From: Allobosea robiniae
GTDB taxonomy: Bacteria; Pseudomonadota; Alphaproteobacteria; Rhizobiales; Beijerinckiaceae
Length of the DNA stretch: 64,000 nt
Direction: 5' to 3'
Assembly (NCBI RefSeq): GCF_900102525.1
Contig: NZ_FNBZ01000001.1
Span: 248,001 to 312,000 of the forward strand
Made by a program: the position numbers and the translations under genes. The notes beneath the pieces are model-generated. The model saw nothing but the letters and a program-made list of their open reading frames with translations, did not search any database and was not told where the DNA came from. This document shows, in pieces, positions 63,199-64,000 of this stretch. Each line of letters begins with the position of its first letter. The first letter of the stretch is position 1.

Positions 63199-64000
63199 TT
63201 ATTCGACATGAACGACGACATCGTAACCGAGCGACTTTAGGGCTTTCGACGTCCGGCCATTTCGCGGCGGGAATCGATCCGGCATGGCCCAACCAGCCAA
63301 CTCCCCCAAAGCGCTGATCCCAAGCCCGTCAATTTTCCACTTTGGATCGCTGACAGCCGCCCACAAGCGGGTCGGCAAATCCTCCGCTGAGCCACCATAA
63401 AGAACGTGGTTAAGTTGCTCCTTCACATGCGCGCCACTGCCCGTGCTATCCATCCAGATGCGCGCGGCCAATGCCTTGATCTTCTCCGGGATCGAGTACC
63501 GCCGTCCACCCGGAAGTTTGACGGACGCATTGCTCACGCGCCGTGCGTAGTCTGTGATCGCATGCACTTTCGAGCAGATTCCCTCAAACTGCTCCTGCGT
63601 CATCGCCGTCAGCGCTTCTGCCGTCAGCGAATTTCGCAAAAAGGGCGCCGTGGCACTTAGCATGGTCTCTTCGTTAGAGGGGGCGTGTTTGAGCGCTCGC
63701 CACCACTCGACGGCCTCTTGAAGAGCCTCTTCGCGTCGGCTTTTGTTTCGCTCATAGTGAGCTCGGTATTGAGTTTTGCGATGCTCGTCGATGGTGCGTT
63801 CGTAATAGTGAGCATGCAGAAATTGGTCAGCCTGAGCACCTGCGGGCGCTTTCTCGGGGACCCAAATGGGCCTGTTTTCAGCGACGCTTACCAAAGCCCC
63901 GATATTACGAATATCCTGAAGCGTTGCGTGCCATTCGGACAAAAATTGTGAGCGACGTTGCTCCAACGCCGAGCTTGGTGAGTTTTTAACAAGACCAGCC
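63199..64000 (-). CDS. Unknown protein, lower GC, 5' part beyond window
   Basis: The frame is open from the right edge to a stop at 63199, about 267 codons. The first in-window start is a TTG at 63966 and no stop precedes it, so the gene may begin outside. The visible protein has a charged helical N-terminal half (HYERNKSRREEALQEAVEWW) and a C-terminal domain with WMDSTGSGAHVKEQLNHVLYGG and ISALGELAGWAMPDRFPPRNG. I do not recognise the family. Base composition is clearly lower in GC than the neighbours and the 120-base 3' flank is AT-rich, suggesting transfer. Confidence 0.7.
   Translation of the reverse strand, partial: AGLVKNSPSSALEQRRSQFLSEWHATLQDIRNIGALVSVAENRPIWVPEKAPAGAQADQFLHAHYYERTIDEHRKTQYRAHYERNKSRREEALQEAVEWWRALKHAPSNEETMLSATAPFLRNSLTAEALTAMTQEQFEGICSKVHAITDYARRVSNASVKLPGGRRYSIPEKIKALAARIWMDSTGSGAHVKEQLNHVLYGGSAEDLPTRLWAAVSDPKWKIDGLGISALGELAGWAMPDRFPPRNGRTSKALKSLGYDVVVHVE

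Noticed and set aside
1-64000. Search by eye for prophage, IS elements, CRISPR arrays, toxin-antitoxin pairs and rRNA
   Set aside because: No transposase, integrase, repeat-spacer array, recognisable toxin-antitoxin pair or rRNA sequence was found.

Overview
The window is high-GC, densely coded chromosomal DNA from an alphaproteobacterium of the order Hyphomicrobiales (Rhizobiales). A Bosea-like organism is my best guess, but this is inference from gene content: an imuA-imuB-dnaE2 cassette behind a GTTC-N7-GTTC LexA box, an aminotransferase / homoserine dehydrogenase / glpX / recJ block, a class I PHA synthase, and several Rhizobiales-type intergenic palindromic repeats. There is no rRNA, CRISPR array, insertion sequence or obvious prophage. 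One tRNA-Glu(TTC) is present.

Layout. 1-4.2 kb (minus): SOS mutagenesis operon imuA-imuB-dnaE2, with dnaE2 cut by the left edge. 4.5-7.1 kb: cardiolipin synthase plus an EEP-family nuclease. 7.2-8.3 kb: two-gene chromate transporter. 8.4-14.3 kb: heme-acquisition-like operon of TonB receptor, HemS-like protein, ChaN-like protein and a YddA/SbmA-type ABC transporter, behind an AT-rich region with three perfect inverted repeats. 14.3-20.5 kb (minus): FAD oxidase, BisC-like molybdoenzyme, orphan AapJ-like binding protein and MalY/PatB enzyme. 20.7-25.3 kb (minus): three-subunit molybdenum aldehyde dehydrogenase-type enzyme (Mo subunit, 2Fe-2S subunit, triheme cytochrome c). 25.7-28 kb: YeiH-family exporter and an AmpH-like serine hydrolase. 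28.05-35.8 kb (minus): a 2198-residue Gly-rich autotransporter and a GAF-LytTR regulator. 35.8-46.3 kb: a LysR regulator divergent from a ten-gene amino-acid or opine-like catabolic and uptake cluster. 46.4-53.8 kb (minus): tRNA-Glu, recJ, glpX, homoserine dehydrogenase, a methyltransferase, a small membrane protein and an AlaC/LL-DAP aminotransferase. 54-59.1 kb: lipoprotein, phaC, FadL-type porin and an FAH-family hydrolase. 59.1-64 kb: a structured intergenic region, a LuxR regulator, argC with an apparent arginine-leader attenuator, a small membrane protein, an SDR, and a lower-GC unknown gene running off the right edge.

Most notable: (i) an arginine-rich 19-codon leader ORF, consensus-like promoter and strong terminator upstream of argC, with an alternative pairing that would make a ribosome-controlled attenuator; (ii) the 36.8-46.3 kb cluster, which joins an HcnABC/opine-oxidase-like dehydrogenase, ALDH, DapA, polar amino-acid ABC transporter, saccharopine-dehydrogenase-like protein and Asp/Glu-racemase-family protein; (iii) a heme operon with a fused ABC transporter instead of the usual HmuTUV; (iv) a palindromic repeat element translated in frame inside imuA.
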